NCBI RefSeq assembly: GCF_016722785.1
Contig: NZ_JAEQNE010000002.1
Coordinates: 1 to 64,000 of the forward strand
DNA length: 64,000 nucleotides
Direction: 5' to 3'
Source of the DNA: Ramlibacter monticola
GTDB taxonomy: Bacteria; Pseudomonadota; Gammaproteobacteria; Burkholderiales; Burkholderiaceae_C
Positions within the stretch are counted from its first letter, which is position 1. The number at the start of each line of letters is the position of its first letter. Positions 36,701 to 44,403 of this stretch are shown in pieces. The translations under genes and the position numbers were made by a program. A model generated the notes under the pieces. It ran no database searches, had not been told where the DNA came from, and saw only the letters and a list, made by a program, of their open reading frames with translations.

Positions 36701-37021
36701 GCCAAGCACGTGCTTGATCGGCTGAAGCGCTTGAGCACGGGGCGAGAGCTGCCTGACGCGGGCGCCGTCGCCCGCCATGCCAAAAGCACGCGACAGTACT
36801 CCGAGATGCGCCACGCCCAAGACCTGCTCGCCGCTGCGGTGGGCTCGATCGTTGGCAAGGGGGAGGAACGGGCCGTCGCCAGTCTCTTCACGTCGGGCGG
36901 AACCCATGCCATGCGGGGCGAGTTCGCCGGCATGAACGACTTCGAAGTGCTGGCCTACCTGACTGTCCTGCCGGGTTCTGCAGCCACGGCGGGAGCCGCA
37001 GCGAGCACGACTGCGGCATGA
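33770..37021 (+). CDS. SNF2/DEAD-type helicase with PLD-like N-terminal domain
   Basis: The 1083-residue protein has an N-terminal segment resembling a phospholipase-D-type nuclease fold (GSFGLSTDGLGITPG matches the GSxNxTxxGLG half-site, but the HxK motif is not evident). Two RecA-like helicase domains follow: Walker A ADSVGLGKTFEAL at about 252, box DESHNFRNKK near 343, SATPVNNRLADL near 382, VIFTAFADTAEYLY, and motif VI QRFGRVDRLGS near 800. GCGGAGGGGGAG before ATG 33770 is a strong ribosome site. It is the first of four plus-strand genes coupled by overlaps up to the methyltransferase, implying a restriction or defence role with Mod and Res. Confidence 0.87.
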   Translation: MKLVRNAGTDRVVDLISPELIAGNAIDLMTSSGSLFAFESLQEGANKLSAARLLLPAEAADFNLLGTVADRPARNRLKAPNIAMQFAEWIRRKAEVRCAPGAIPQGLAVLRGPDGKARQAVHGSFGLSTDGLGITPGNPLSFIQASESEQEAEMLAEWFDAQWDSLGQQPDAKAAILAALDDLAAARDPMSVYTAMLYHLFRADSQDMDEDRIVKSATGIRDTIVWKKLYKFQRDGVVGAIDKLDRFGGCIIADSVGLGKTFEALAIIKYHELRNDRVLVLCPKRLRDNWTVYKANDQRNILASDRFNYDVLNHTDLSRDGGLSGDIDLAHINWGNYDLVVIDESHNFRNKKAPKQGAETRYDRLMRKIIREGVKTRVLMLSATPVNNRLADLKNQIAFVTEGDDTALFDHGIASVDSTTRRAQKSFNRWLELPEEERTPQLLVEMLGFDYFALLDHLTIARSRRHIEKYYGTAETGRFPGRLPPVNIKADVDKAGEFQPIKEINLEIRRLKLASYAPLRYVKEDKLPSYDAKYSTSIRGGESIFRQVDREESLIHLMRVNLLKRMESSVFSFALTVGRQLKDVDETLARLQAYKAGSVGAEDEFEEIDIADVDVDDPAFETLLVGRKVKVLLGDIDLARWRQDLTEDRNRLATLNAAALQVDAARDGKLGKLRALIAEKVRNPINAGNRKVIVFTAFADTAEYLYDHLADWARTHLQVEAALVTGSGRNRSTLPGMRKDLTTILTTFSPRSKERPASLAQEGELDLLIATDCISEGQNLQDCDWLVNYDIHWNPVRIIQRFGRVDRLGSPNTSIQLVNFWPNMELEEYINLEQRVSGRMVLLDVSATGEENIIEQQSGDPMNDLEYRRKQLLKLQDAVIDLEDLSSGVSITDLTLTDYRIDLARYLKAHPGKLESMPLGACAVTTSYEADIPPGMLFCLRAEGVAAEKAVDPNYPLAPIYLVHIGEHGTVLLPYTQAKHVLDRLKRLSTGRELPDAGAVARHAKSTRQYSEMRHAQDLLAAAVGSIVGKGEERAVASLFTSGGTHAMRGEFAGMNDFEVLAYLTVLPGSAATAGAAASTTAA

Positions 37022-37782
37022 GTGCCGATGCACTGATCAAAGCTCTCGGTCTGCCCGATGCCACTCGGGTCGACCAGCGCGTGCCGAAGAAGCTGCTGGC
37101 CGAGCATGGAGCCGCCACTGCGGCCGACAGGCGCCAGGTGCAGGACTGGGTGGAAGAGGTCCAGTGGCTGGCGTCCCTAAAGCCTCACCTGATCGGCGTG
37201 CCGGCCTTCAAGGATGCGCAGCGCGAGTACCTGGAGGTGGCAGTACTCACCCTGAAGCTGAAGCCTGGCGCCAAGCTGGGTCGCCTGGGGGAGCTGCTGC
37301 ATCGTGCCGTGCCCTACCCGGTGCTGCTGCTAACCAGCTCGGACCTTGGCACCAGCCTGTCGCTCGCGCACATCCGCGCATCCCAGAACGAAGCGGACAA
37401 GACGGTGTTGGACGGCCCCGTCCTTTCCGTCCTTCTGCCGGAGGCTGGCCGCGGGCAGGACTTCTACGAGGCGGTGGCGCTGGCCAAGCAGCCACAGTCC
37501 GACCTGTTCGCGCTCTACCAAGGCTGGCTCGACACCGCAAGTGCGTTGGACATTGCCCAGGAGACGGGCTGCTTCCAGCCCAGTCTGACGCGTGAGCGGG
37601 CCGTGGAACGGCATGCCGCCTTGCAGGGTTGTCGTGAGCTGAAGGCGCAGATCGCACATTTGCGCAGCCAGGCTGAGAAGGAAAGGCAGATCGCCCGCCA
37701 AGTGGCGCTGAATCAAGAGATCCATGCCGCGCAGAGCCAGTTGCAGGCCCTGCATCGAACCCTCTCCGGAGACGTGGCATGA
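37018..37782 (+). CDS. DUF4391 domain-containing protein
   Basis: The 254-residue protein matches DUF4391: DATRVDQRVPKKLLAEHGA near the start, VEEVQWLASLKPHLIGVPAF, then LGELLHRAVPYPVLLLTS and a C-terminal coiled coil (LKAQIAHLRSQAEKERQIAR). DUF4391 genes typically lie between SNF2-type helicases and type III Mod genes. The molecular role is unknown; a structural or specificity subunit for the helicase is plausible. It overlaps both neighbours by ATGA. Confidence 0.85.
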   Translation: MSADALIKALGLPDATRVDQRVPKKLLAEHGAATAADRRQVQDWVEEVQWLASLKPHLIGVPAFKDAQREYLEVAVLTLKLKPGAKLGRLGELLHRAVPYPVLLLTSSDLGTSLSLAHIRASQNEADKTVLDGPVLSVLLPEAGRGQDFYEAVALAKQPQSDLFALYQGWLDTASALDIAQETGCFQPSLTRERAVERHAALQGCRELKAQIAHLRSQAEKERQIARQVALNQEIHAAQSQLQALHRTLSGDVA

Positions 37783-38504
37783 CGCACGCCCCCGCATCAC
37801 AAGACGCCAACTTGGAGCTCGACACGCTGGGCCAGGCGCTTGCCCGAGCCGATCAGCTGGATGACGCCGTGATGGCCGCCATCGCCGCCGACCAGTACCG
37901 CCCGTACGACGGTTCGGCGCGCATCAGCGTCAGTGTCAGTGCCGCCTGCGTGGCGCTGGAGCATGGCCGCGCGCTTCGCGTTCTGGTGGCGCAGGGGCTA
38001 TCGACAGCGGCGCTCAGCCTGCTTCGCCTGCAGCATGAAGCGCTGACGCGCGCCGTGTGGCTGCTCTACGCAGCGACGGACCTCGCGGTGGACAAGCTCG
38101 CCGCCCCGCTGTCGAAAGAGACCGAGGCCGCTGCCAACAAGCTCCCGATGCTGGCCGACATGCTCAAGCAACTGGCCGATAAGCCGGCCGCGGCGCAGCC
38201 GCTCCAAGGCCTGCAGGCATTCAAGGACAACAACGCTGCCGCGCTCAACTCCTTCGTGCACGGTGGCATCCACGCCCTGCATCGCCATGCGCAGGGCTTT
38301 CCCGAGCCGCTGGTGATCGGCGCCCTTCGCAACTGCAACGGCCTGATCTTGATGATTGGCATGATGCTGGCTGTACTGGCTGGTAGCCAGCCCATGGTCC
38401 GGCGCGTCAGCAGGCTCCAAGTTGAGTTTGCCGCTGATCTGCCGCCGCCCCTGCCGACCCACGCCAGCGCCGATGGCGCCGTGGGACAAGCCCAAGAACA
38501 CTGA
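37779..38504 (+). CDS. DUF6988-like protein of restriction locus
   Basis: The 241-residue protein is mostly helical, with LSLLRLQHEALTRAVWLLYA, ANKLPMLADMLKQLADK and SFVHGGIHALHRHAQGF followed by a hydrophobic stretch LILMIGMMLAVLAG. This resembles DUF6988 proteins (AbiV/HEPN-like in appearance: a helical bundle with conserved His). Whether it has RNase activity cannot be judged from sequence. It is coupled by ATGA to DUF4391 and lies 15 bases before the methyltransferase, making it an accessory of this type III locus. Confidence 0.72.
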   Translation: MTHAPASQDANLELDTLGQALARADQLDDAVMAAIAADQYRPYDGSARISVSVSAACVALEHGRALRVLVAQGLSTAALSLLRLQHEALTRAVWLLYAATDLAVDKLAAPLSKETEAAANKLPMLADMLKQLADKPAAAQPLQGLQAFKDNNAAALNSFVHGGIHALHRHAQGFPEPLVIGALRNCNGLILMIGMMLAVLAGSQPMVRRVSRLQVEFAADLPPPLPTHASADGAVGQAQEH

Positions 38505-38519
38505 AGTCGAAGAAGAACC

Positions 38520-40424
38520 ATGTCCATCCAAAAGATCGAACCCGGCATGCCAGAAAGCCAGAGCGCTGACATCCTGGCCGACAACCTGGCCCGGCTGAAG
38601 GCCCTGTTCCCAGAGCTGCTGACCGAAGGCGCCAAGGGGCCCGCCATCAACATCGACGTACTCAAGGCCCTGGTCGGTGATGCCACGGCGACCGACGCGG
38701 ATGAGAAGTACGGCCTGAACTGGCACGGCAAGCGCGCCGCGCGCCAGCTCGCCCTGACGCCCAGCGCCGGCACGCTCCGCCCCTACCCCGAAGAGAGTGT
38801 GGACTGGGACACGACGCAGAACCTGATGATCGAGGGCGACAACCTCGAAGTGCTGAAGCTGCTGCAGAAGAGCTACGCCGGCAAGGTCAAGCTGATCTAC
38901 ATCGACCCGCCGTACAACACCGGCAAGGACTTCGTCTACCCCGACAACTTTCAGGACAGCATCCAGAACTACCTGGAGCTGACCGGTCAGATCGAGGGTG
39001 GCCGCAAGATCAGCAGCAACACCGATGCCAGTGGGCGTTTCCATACGGACTGGCTCAACATGCTGTACCCGCGACTGAAGCTGGCGCACAGCTTGTTGAA
39101 GGACGACGGGGTCATCTTCGTGAGCATCGCGGACCACGAGATCCACAACCTGCGCGCGGCTTTGAACGAGGTCTTCGGCGAAGAGAACTTCATCGCATCG
39201 GTCATCTGGCAGAAGGTCTACTCTCCCAAGAACTCGGCGCGTCACTTCTCCGAGGATCACGACTACATCGTCGTCTACGCCAAGAACGCTGAGACGTGGA
39301 CTCCGCGCCTGCTGCCTCGAACCGAGGAGATGGAGGCGCGTTACTCGAACACCGACTCCGACCCCCGCGGCCCGTGGAAAGCCGGAGACCTCTCTGCACG
39401 AAACTACTACGGCGAGGGGACCTACCCCATCACATGCCCTTCTGGGCGTCAACTCTCTGGCCCTCCGCCAGGGACTTACTGGCGGGTATCGCGGCCCAAG
39501 TTTGACGAACTGGACAAGGACAACCGAATCTGGTGGGGCACCGACGGAAACAACGTCCCTGCCATCAAACGATTCCTATCTGAGGTGAAGGATGGCCGAG
39601 TACCGCAAACCCTCTGGACGTACCAGGAGGTTGGCCACACCCAGGAAGGCAAGAAGGAACTTATAGCCTCTGTTGACTTCCCCAACTCCGATGTCGTCTT
39701 CGACACGCCTAAGCCAACACGGCTGATGCGTCGGATCTTGCAGCTCGCCACTTCACCCGACGACGCCGACCTGATCGTCGACTTCTTCGCGGGAACCGGC
39801 ACCACGATGGACGCCATGTTTGCCCAGAACGCCGAAGACGGCGGCAAGCGGCGCTGCATTCTTGTGCAGTTGCCCGAACCGCTGGCCGGTGCGGCGTCGG
39901 TAGGTTGGACCACCATCGCTGACGTGACGCGCGCGCGTATCAAGGCAGCTGGACAGCGTCACAAGGAAGGAAACGCGGAGTTCAATGGTGACGTGGGCTT
40001 CCGAACTTTCCGCCTGGACACATCCAATATCAAGGCCTGGTCGCCGCGCAGCGACGACGTCGCGCAGTCACTACTCGACCATCTTGAGCACGTGAATGCT
40101 GGCCGCAGCAATGACGACGTCCTGTACGAGCTGCTACTCAAGCTCGGACTGGACCTGTGCGTGCCCATGCAGGAAAAGAAGATTGCAGGAAAGACGGTTC
40201 ACAGCATCGGCAGCGGCGTCCTGCTCAGCTGCTTCGACGAACGCATCAGCGTTGCCGATGCTGAGCCGCTGGCGCTGGGCATCGTGGCCTGGCACAAGGA
40301 GCAAGCCACTGCGGGCGAGGTGACTTGCGTCTTCCTCGACAGTGCGTTCGAGAACGATGTCGCCAAGACCAACCTCGCCGCCATCCTCGAACAGCATGGC
40401 ATCGCCAAGGTGCGTAGCCTGTGA
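38520..40424 (+). CDS. mod: Type III restriction-modification DNA methyltransferase (Mod)
   Basis: The 634-residue enzyme is a beta-class N6-adenine methyltransferase. The catalytic DPPYNTGKDF lies at about residues 129-138, before the AdoMet motif DFFAGTGTTMDA at about 421-432; this order defines the beta class. The segment between residues about 165 and 340 should contain the target-recognition domain. The recognition sequence cannot be predicted. It methylates one strand of an asymmetric site and forms the complex with Res encoded next. Confidence 0.93.
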   Translation: MSIQKIEPGMPESQSADILADNLARLKALFPELLTEGAKGPAINIDVLKALVGDATATDADEKYGLNWHGKRAARQLALTPSAGTLRPYPEESVDWDTTQNLMIEGDNLEVLKLLQKSYAGKVKLIYIDPPYNTGKDFVYPDNFQDSIQNYLELTGQIEGGRKISSNTDASGRFHTDWLNMLYPRLKLAHSLLKDDGVIFVSIADHEIHNLRAALNEVFGEENFIASVIWQKVYSPKNSARHFSEDHDYIVVYAKNAETWTPRLLPRTEEMEARYSNTDSDPRGPWKAGDLSARNYYGEGTYPITCPSGRQLSGPPPGTYWRVSRPKFDELDKDNRIWWGTDGNNVPAIKRFLSEVKDGRVPQTLWTYQEVGHTQEGKKELIASVDFPNSDVVFDTPKPTRLMRRILQLATSPDDADLIVDFFAGTGTTMDAMFAQNAEDGGKRRCILVQLPEPLAGAASVGWTTIADVTRARIKAAGQRHKEGNAEFNGDVGFRTFRLDTSNIKAWSPRSDDVAQSLLDHLEHVNAGRSNDDVLYELLLKLGLDLCVPMQEKKIAGKTVHSIGSGVLLSCFDERISVADAEPLALGIVAWHKEQATAGEVTCVFLDSAFENDVAKTNLAAILEQHGIAKVRSL

Positions 40425-40437
40425 TGGGGGTGCTGCG

Positions 40438-43400
40438 ATGAAACTTCATTTCGAAGCGGACCTTCCGTACCAGTCCGAGGCGATCAAGGCCGTCTGCGAC
40501 CTGTTTCGGGGGCAAGAGATCTGCCGCACCGAGTTCACGGTGTCGGTGCGCGCAGCGCGCAGCTACGACGACCTGGAAGCCACGCAAGGCTCGTTGGACG
40601 GCATGCTGGCCACCGAGCAAGGGGGCATCGGCAACCGCTTGTCTTTGCTGGACGAGGAGATCGAAGAGAACTTGCGCTCGGTCCAGTTGCGTAACCGCGT
40701 ACCGCCTTCCACCAAGCTGTCGCCCGACTTCACGGTGGAGATGGAGACCGGCACTGGCAAGACCTACGTCTACCTGAAGACGGCCTTCGAACTGAACCGC
40801 AACTACGGCTTCACCAAGTTCGTGATCGTTGTGCCCTCGGTCGCCATCAAGGAAGGCGTCAACAAGACGCTGCAGATCACGCGCGAGCACTTCGAGACGC
40901 TGTACCCCAGCGCCAAGGGCTATGAGTTCTTCCAGTACGACTCCGGCAACCTGAGCAAGGTGCGCAACTTCGCCACCAGCCCGAACGTACAGATCATGGT
41001 GATCACCGTCGGCGCGATCAACAAGTTCGGCGACGAGCAGGAAGCTGCGCTGGAGGAGGCCGATGAAGCCCTGCGTCGCGAGAAGAGCAAGAATGTGATG
41101 TACCGCGCCAGCGAGAAGACGGGCGGCGAGAAGCCCATTGACCTGGTGCGCGCCACCCGGCCCATCCTCATCGTGGACGAGCCGCAGAGCGTGGACGGCG
41201 GCATCGACGGGCGCGGCAAGAAGGCGCTGTCGCGCATGCACCCGCTGTGCACACTTCGCTACTCGGCCACTCATGTGGACAAGCACAACATGGTGTACCG
41301 GCTCGATGCCGTGGACGCCTACGAGCAGAAGCTGGTCAAGCAGGTCGAGGTGGCATCGGCCACCGTTGAGCAGGGTTTCAATAAGCCCTACGTGAAGCTG
41401 GTGGGCATCAGCAACAAACGGGGTGTCGTGGCTGCCACAGTGGAACTGGACGTCCTGGGCAAGGCCGGCAGCGTCCAGCGCAAGGAAGTTCTGGTGCAGG
41501 ACGGCGATGACCTGGAGCAGACCACGGGCCGCGAGGTCTACGCCAGCATGCGCGTGGGCACGCTGCGGGCGCCCACTAAGAGCCCCAAGACCGAGGCCCT
41601 GATGGAACTGCACCTGCCCGGGGGGCAGGAATTCCTGCGCGTGGACGACAGCTGGGGTGGCGTGGAACCGCTGGCGGTGCAACGCGAGATGATCCGCCGC
41701 ACGATCAAGGAGCATCTGGACAAGGAGAAGCGCCTGCGCCCCATGGGCGTCAAGGTGCTGAGCCTTTTCTTCATCGACGAGGTGAGCAAGTACCGCGTCT
41801 ACGACGATCAGGGCAACCCGCAGAAGGGCGTGTACGCCACGATCTTCGAAGAGGAGTACCAGCGCTGGGCGCGGCACCCCGACTACCGCAGCATGTTCAA
41901 CGAGGTCGACCTGAGCGCGGCGGCGCACGAGGTGCACAACGGTTACTTCTCGATCGACAAGAAGAAGGTTGGCGGCAAGACGGTGGAGATGGTGAAGGAC
42001 ACCAGCGGCAGCACTGCGGCCGACGACGACACCTACAACCTCATCATGCGCGATAAGGAGAAGCTGCTCAGCTTCTCTTCACCTCTGAAGTTCATCTTCA
42101 GCCACTCGGCCCTGAAGGAAGGCTGGGACAACCCCAACGTCTTCCAGATCTGCAACTTCAGCACCCGATCGACTGAACGCTGGCGCCGGCAGACCATCGG
42201 CCGCGGCTTGCGCCTGTGCGTCAACCAGGAAGGCTTGCGCCTGAGGGGCTTCGAGGTGAACACGCTAACCGTGGTCGCTAACGAGAGCTACCAGCAGTTC
42301 GCCGACAGCCTGCAGAAGGAAATCGAGGAAGACGGCTTCCAGTTTGGCGTGGTGCCCGACCACCTCTTCGCGGGCGTGGCCGTCAAGCAGGCAGATGGAA
42401 CGCAGAAGCCGCTTGGCTTCGATGCCTCCAAGGTGCTGGCCGAACACCTGCGTGCCCAGCGACTGATTGATGCCAAGGGCAAGGTGCAGGACAGCCTACG
42501 CCAGGCAATCAAGGAGGGCACCCTGACGCTGCCTCCGGAGCTTGAAGCCCAGCGTGCCCAGGTTCTGGAGCTGCTGCGCAAGGTCGCCGGCAGGCTGGAG
42601 ATCAAGAACGCCGACGAACGACGGCAGGTGCCCGTGCGGCGTGCTGTGCTGGACAGCCCCGAATTCAAGGCGCTGTGGGACCGCATCAAGTTCAAGACCA
42701 CGTACCGGGTCCACTTTGACAACGACCGGCTGATTCGTGACTGCACTGCCGCGGTGATCGCCGCTCCGCCAATCAGCAAGGTTCGGCTGCACTGGCGCAA
42801 GGCCAATATGGAGATCGGTCAAGCCGGCATCGTGGCTCAGGAGACCGGAGGCGCGAGCGTCGTTGTGCTGGATGAGGGCGACATCGAGCTTCCCGACATC
42901 CTGACCGAGCTGCAGAACCGCACACAACTGACTCGCCGCAGCATCGCGCAGATTCTGGTCGAGAGCCATCGCCTGCACGACTTCAAGCGCAACCCGCAGC
43001 AGTTCATCGAGATCGTGGCCGATGTGATCAACCGCTGCAAGCGCGTTGTGCTGGTGGATGGCATCCGCTACCAGCGCCTGGGCGATGACCAGTACTACGC
43101 GCAGGAGCTGTTCGAGAAGGAAGAGCTGACCGGCTACCTGAAGAACATGCTGCAGGACGCGCAGCGCTCGGTCTACCAGCACGTCGTCTACGACTCCGAG
43201 GTCGAGCGCGACTTCGCCGACCAACTGGAGAAGAACGACGCGATCAAGGTCTACGCCAAGCTGCCGGGATGGTTCAAGGTGCCTACACCGCTGGGCACCT
43301 ACAACCCCGATTGGGCCGTGCTGGTGACGACACCCGATGGCGACCGCCTCTATTTCGTCGTCGAGACCAAGAGCAGCTTGTTCGGTGACGACCTGCGCGA

Positions 43401-43530
43401 CACCGAGGGCGCCAAGATCGAGTGCGGCCGTGCCCACTTCAAAGCACTGGCTGTCGGCGAGAAGCCGGCCATCTACGACAAGTTCAAGGACGTGGCGGGT
43501 CTGGTGGAGAGAGCACAAGCAGCCGCGTAG
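40438..43530 (+). CDS. res: Type III restriction endonuclease subunit (Res)
   Basis: The 1030-residue protein has an SF2 helicase motor: Walker A EMETGTGKTYVYL near residue 101, the DEAD-like VDEPQSVDGG near 245, SALKEGWDNPNVFQICNF near 560 and RQTIGRGLRLCVN near 585. The C-terminal PD-(D/E)xK nuclease reads NPDWAVLV...YFVVETKSS (about residues 956-980). It cleaves after ATP-driven translocation or sliding when two unmodified sites are met. The ATG at 40438 follows the mod stop by 13 bases. All catalytic motifs appear intact, so the system is probably active. Confidence 0.93.
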   Translation: MKLHFEADLPYQSEAIKAVCDLFRGQEICRTEFTVSVRAARSYDDLEATQGSLDGMLATEQGGIGNRLSLLDEEIEENLRSVQLRNRVPPSTKLSPDFTVEMETGTGKTYVYLKTAFELNRNYGFTKFVIVVPSVAIKEGVNKTLQITREHFETLYPSAKGYEFFQYDSGNLSKVRNFATSPNVQIMVITVGAINKFGDEQEAALEEADEALRREKSKNVMYRASEKTGGEKPIDLVRATRPILIVDEPQSVDGGIDGRGKKALSRMHPLCTLRYSATHVDKHNMVYRLDAVDAYEQKLVKQVEVASATVEQGFNKPYVKLVGISNKRGVVAATVELDVLGKAGSVQRKEVLVQDGDDLEQTTGREVYASMRVGTLRAPTKSPKTEALMELHLPGGQEFLRVDDSWGGVEPLAVQREMIRRTIKEHLDKEKRLRPMGVKVLSLFFIDEVSKYRVYDDQGNPQKGVYATIFEEEYQRWARHPDYRSMFNEVDLSAAAHEVHNGYFSIDKKKVGGKTVEMVKDTSGSTAADDDTYNLIMRDKEKLLSFSSPLKFIFSHSALKEGWDNPNVFQICNFSTRSTERWRRQTIGRGLRLCVNQEGLRLRGFEVNTLTVVANESYQQFADSLQKEIEEDGFQFGVVPDHLFAGVAVKQADGTQKPLGFDASKVLAEHLRAQRLIDAKGKVQDSLRQAIKEGTLTLPPELEAQRAQVLELLRKVAGRLEIKNADERRQVPVRRAVLDSPEFKALWDRIKFKTTYRVHFDNDRLIRDCTAAVIAAPPISKVRLHWRKANMEIGQAGIVAQETGGASVVVLDEGDIELPDILTELQNRTQLTRRSIAQILVESHRLHDFKRNPQQFIEIVADVINRCKRVVLVDGIRYQRLGDDQYYAQELFEKEELTGYLKNMLQDAQRSVYQHVVYDSEVERDFADQLEKNDAIKVYAKLPGWFKVPTPLGTYNPDWAVLVTTPDGDRLYFVVETKSSLFGDDLRDTEGAKIECGRAHFKALAVGEKPAIYDKFKDVAGLVERAQAAA

Positions 43531-43606
43531 CCCAGGTCCACGCAAAACGACGCAGAGCGACTGGACTTTCTGCAGCACTTGAACCCCAGGGAGGCAGCAG
43601 TCATGG

Positions 43607-44193
43607 ATTCGAGAACGTTCCACCGTCTTGGCTTCGGCGTTCTGGGGTCCGATGTCGGAGTTCGCGCACTTGAATGAGGCCCGGTTGGCGTCGCAGATCC
43701 AGTGGGCGAGCTCATGCCCTAGCGAAAAGCGGCGGCGCCCCGGGTTGTCGTCCAGAGCCACGCTGATGACGGCCTGATCTCCGCTCGCGACGAGGCGCGC
43801 CGCGCAGCCGTCCAGACGGCGGTAGACCGCCCGCGCTTCGCGCGACGCCGCGATCGCCTCGAGGTCGATGTGTTCGGGCGCGCGCACCCCCTGGCCCCAG
43901 AGGAGGCGCTCCGGTGGGCTCAGGGCGGCGGGATCAATCATCAGCTTCGGGGTCGATCTTCCCCAGGCCACCAGGTTGTCGTAGAGGGATTGCAAGTCGG
44001 CCTCCGACTGGCCCGGTCCCTCGCGGAACGCCGTGGCAAGGCCTGGATCCACCCGAAACGCGTTGTCGATCAACTCCTTGATGCGTGCCATGGCGGGCCG
44101 GTGCTTCGCAACGGCAGGCATGGCGACGGCGCGCGCCTTCGCTGCCGCCGCGCGCTCGCGCATGGCGGCAGCCACCGCGGCGTCAAGCTCCAT
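43607..44193 (-). pseudogene. ImmA/IrrE-type metallopeptidase, C-terminally truncated
   Basis: The minus strand encodes a helical N-terminal part (MARIKELIDNAFRVDPGLA, then LQSLYDNLVAWGRSTPKLM) and a zincin domain with SLGHELAHWICDANR, the HExxH motif. This is followed by FKCANSDIGPQNAEAKTVE. After that the protein should continue for about 100 residues, but similarity ends near 43607 and the frame runs antisense into res. Such peptidases often cleave repressors and control mobile elements. An ATG at 44193 is the likely start. It has lost its C-terminus at the right edge of the defence island. Confidence 0.78.
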
Positions 44194-44211
44194 GGCCACG
44201 AAGCGCGCGAC

Positions 44212-44403
44212 GGCCTCGGGGTCACCCAGTGGACCGACGATCAGCTGATCGACGCCATGCTGGCGCATCCTGTCCTGATCAATCGCCCGATCGTGGTGAC
44301 GGCGCTGGGCGCGAAATTGTGCCGGCCTTCCGGGGCGGTGCACGAGCTGCTGCCGTCCGGCCCGCTTGCGCCTTTCGTGAAAGAGGACGGCGAGGTGGTC
44401 ATT
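44212..44403 (+). pseudogene. arsC: Arsenate reductase (ArsC, glutaredoxin type) C-terminal fragment
   Basis: In the plus-strand frame at 44221 the codons read WTDDQLIDAMLAHPVLINRP, then IVVTALGAKLCRPS and FVKEDGEVVI. This is the C-terminal half of thioredoxin-fold arsenate reductase ArsC, including the HPVLINRPIV segment. The N-terminal catalytic Cys region is absent. It lies tail-to-tail with DUF1173 and head-to-head with the peptidase remnant, so two unrelated gene pieces were joined at about 44,205. Confidence 0.75.

Noticed and set aside
29701..43530. BREX or DISARM system (WYL regulator, methyltransferase, large helicase)
   Set aside because: There is no PglZ, BrxC, BrxA, DrmA/DrmB or PglX. 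The WYL gene is coupled to TIR-APAZ/pAgo, and the methyltransferase and nuclease are type III Mod and Res.
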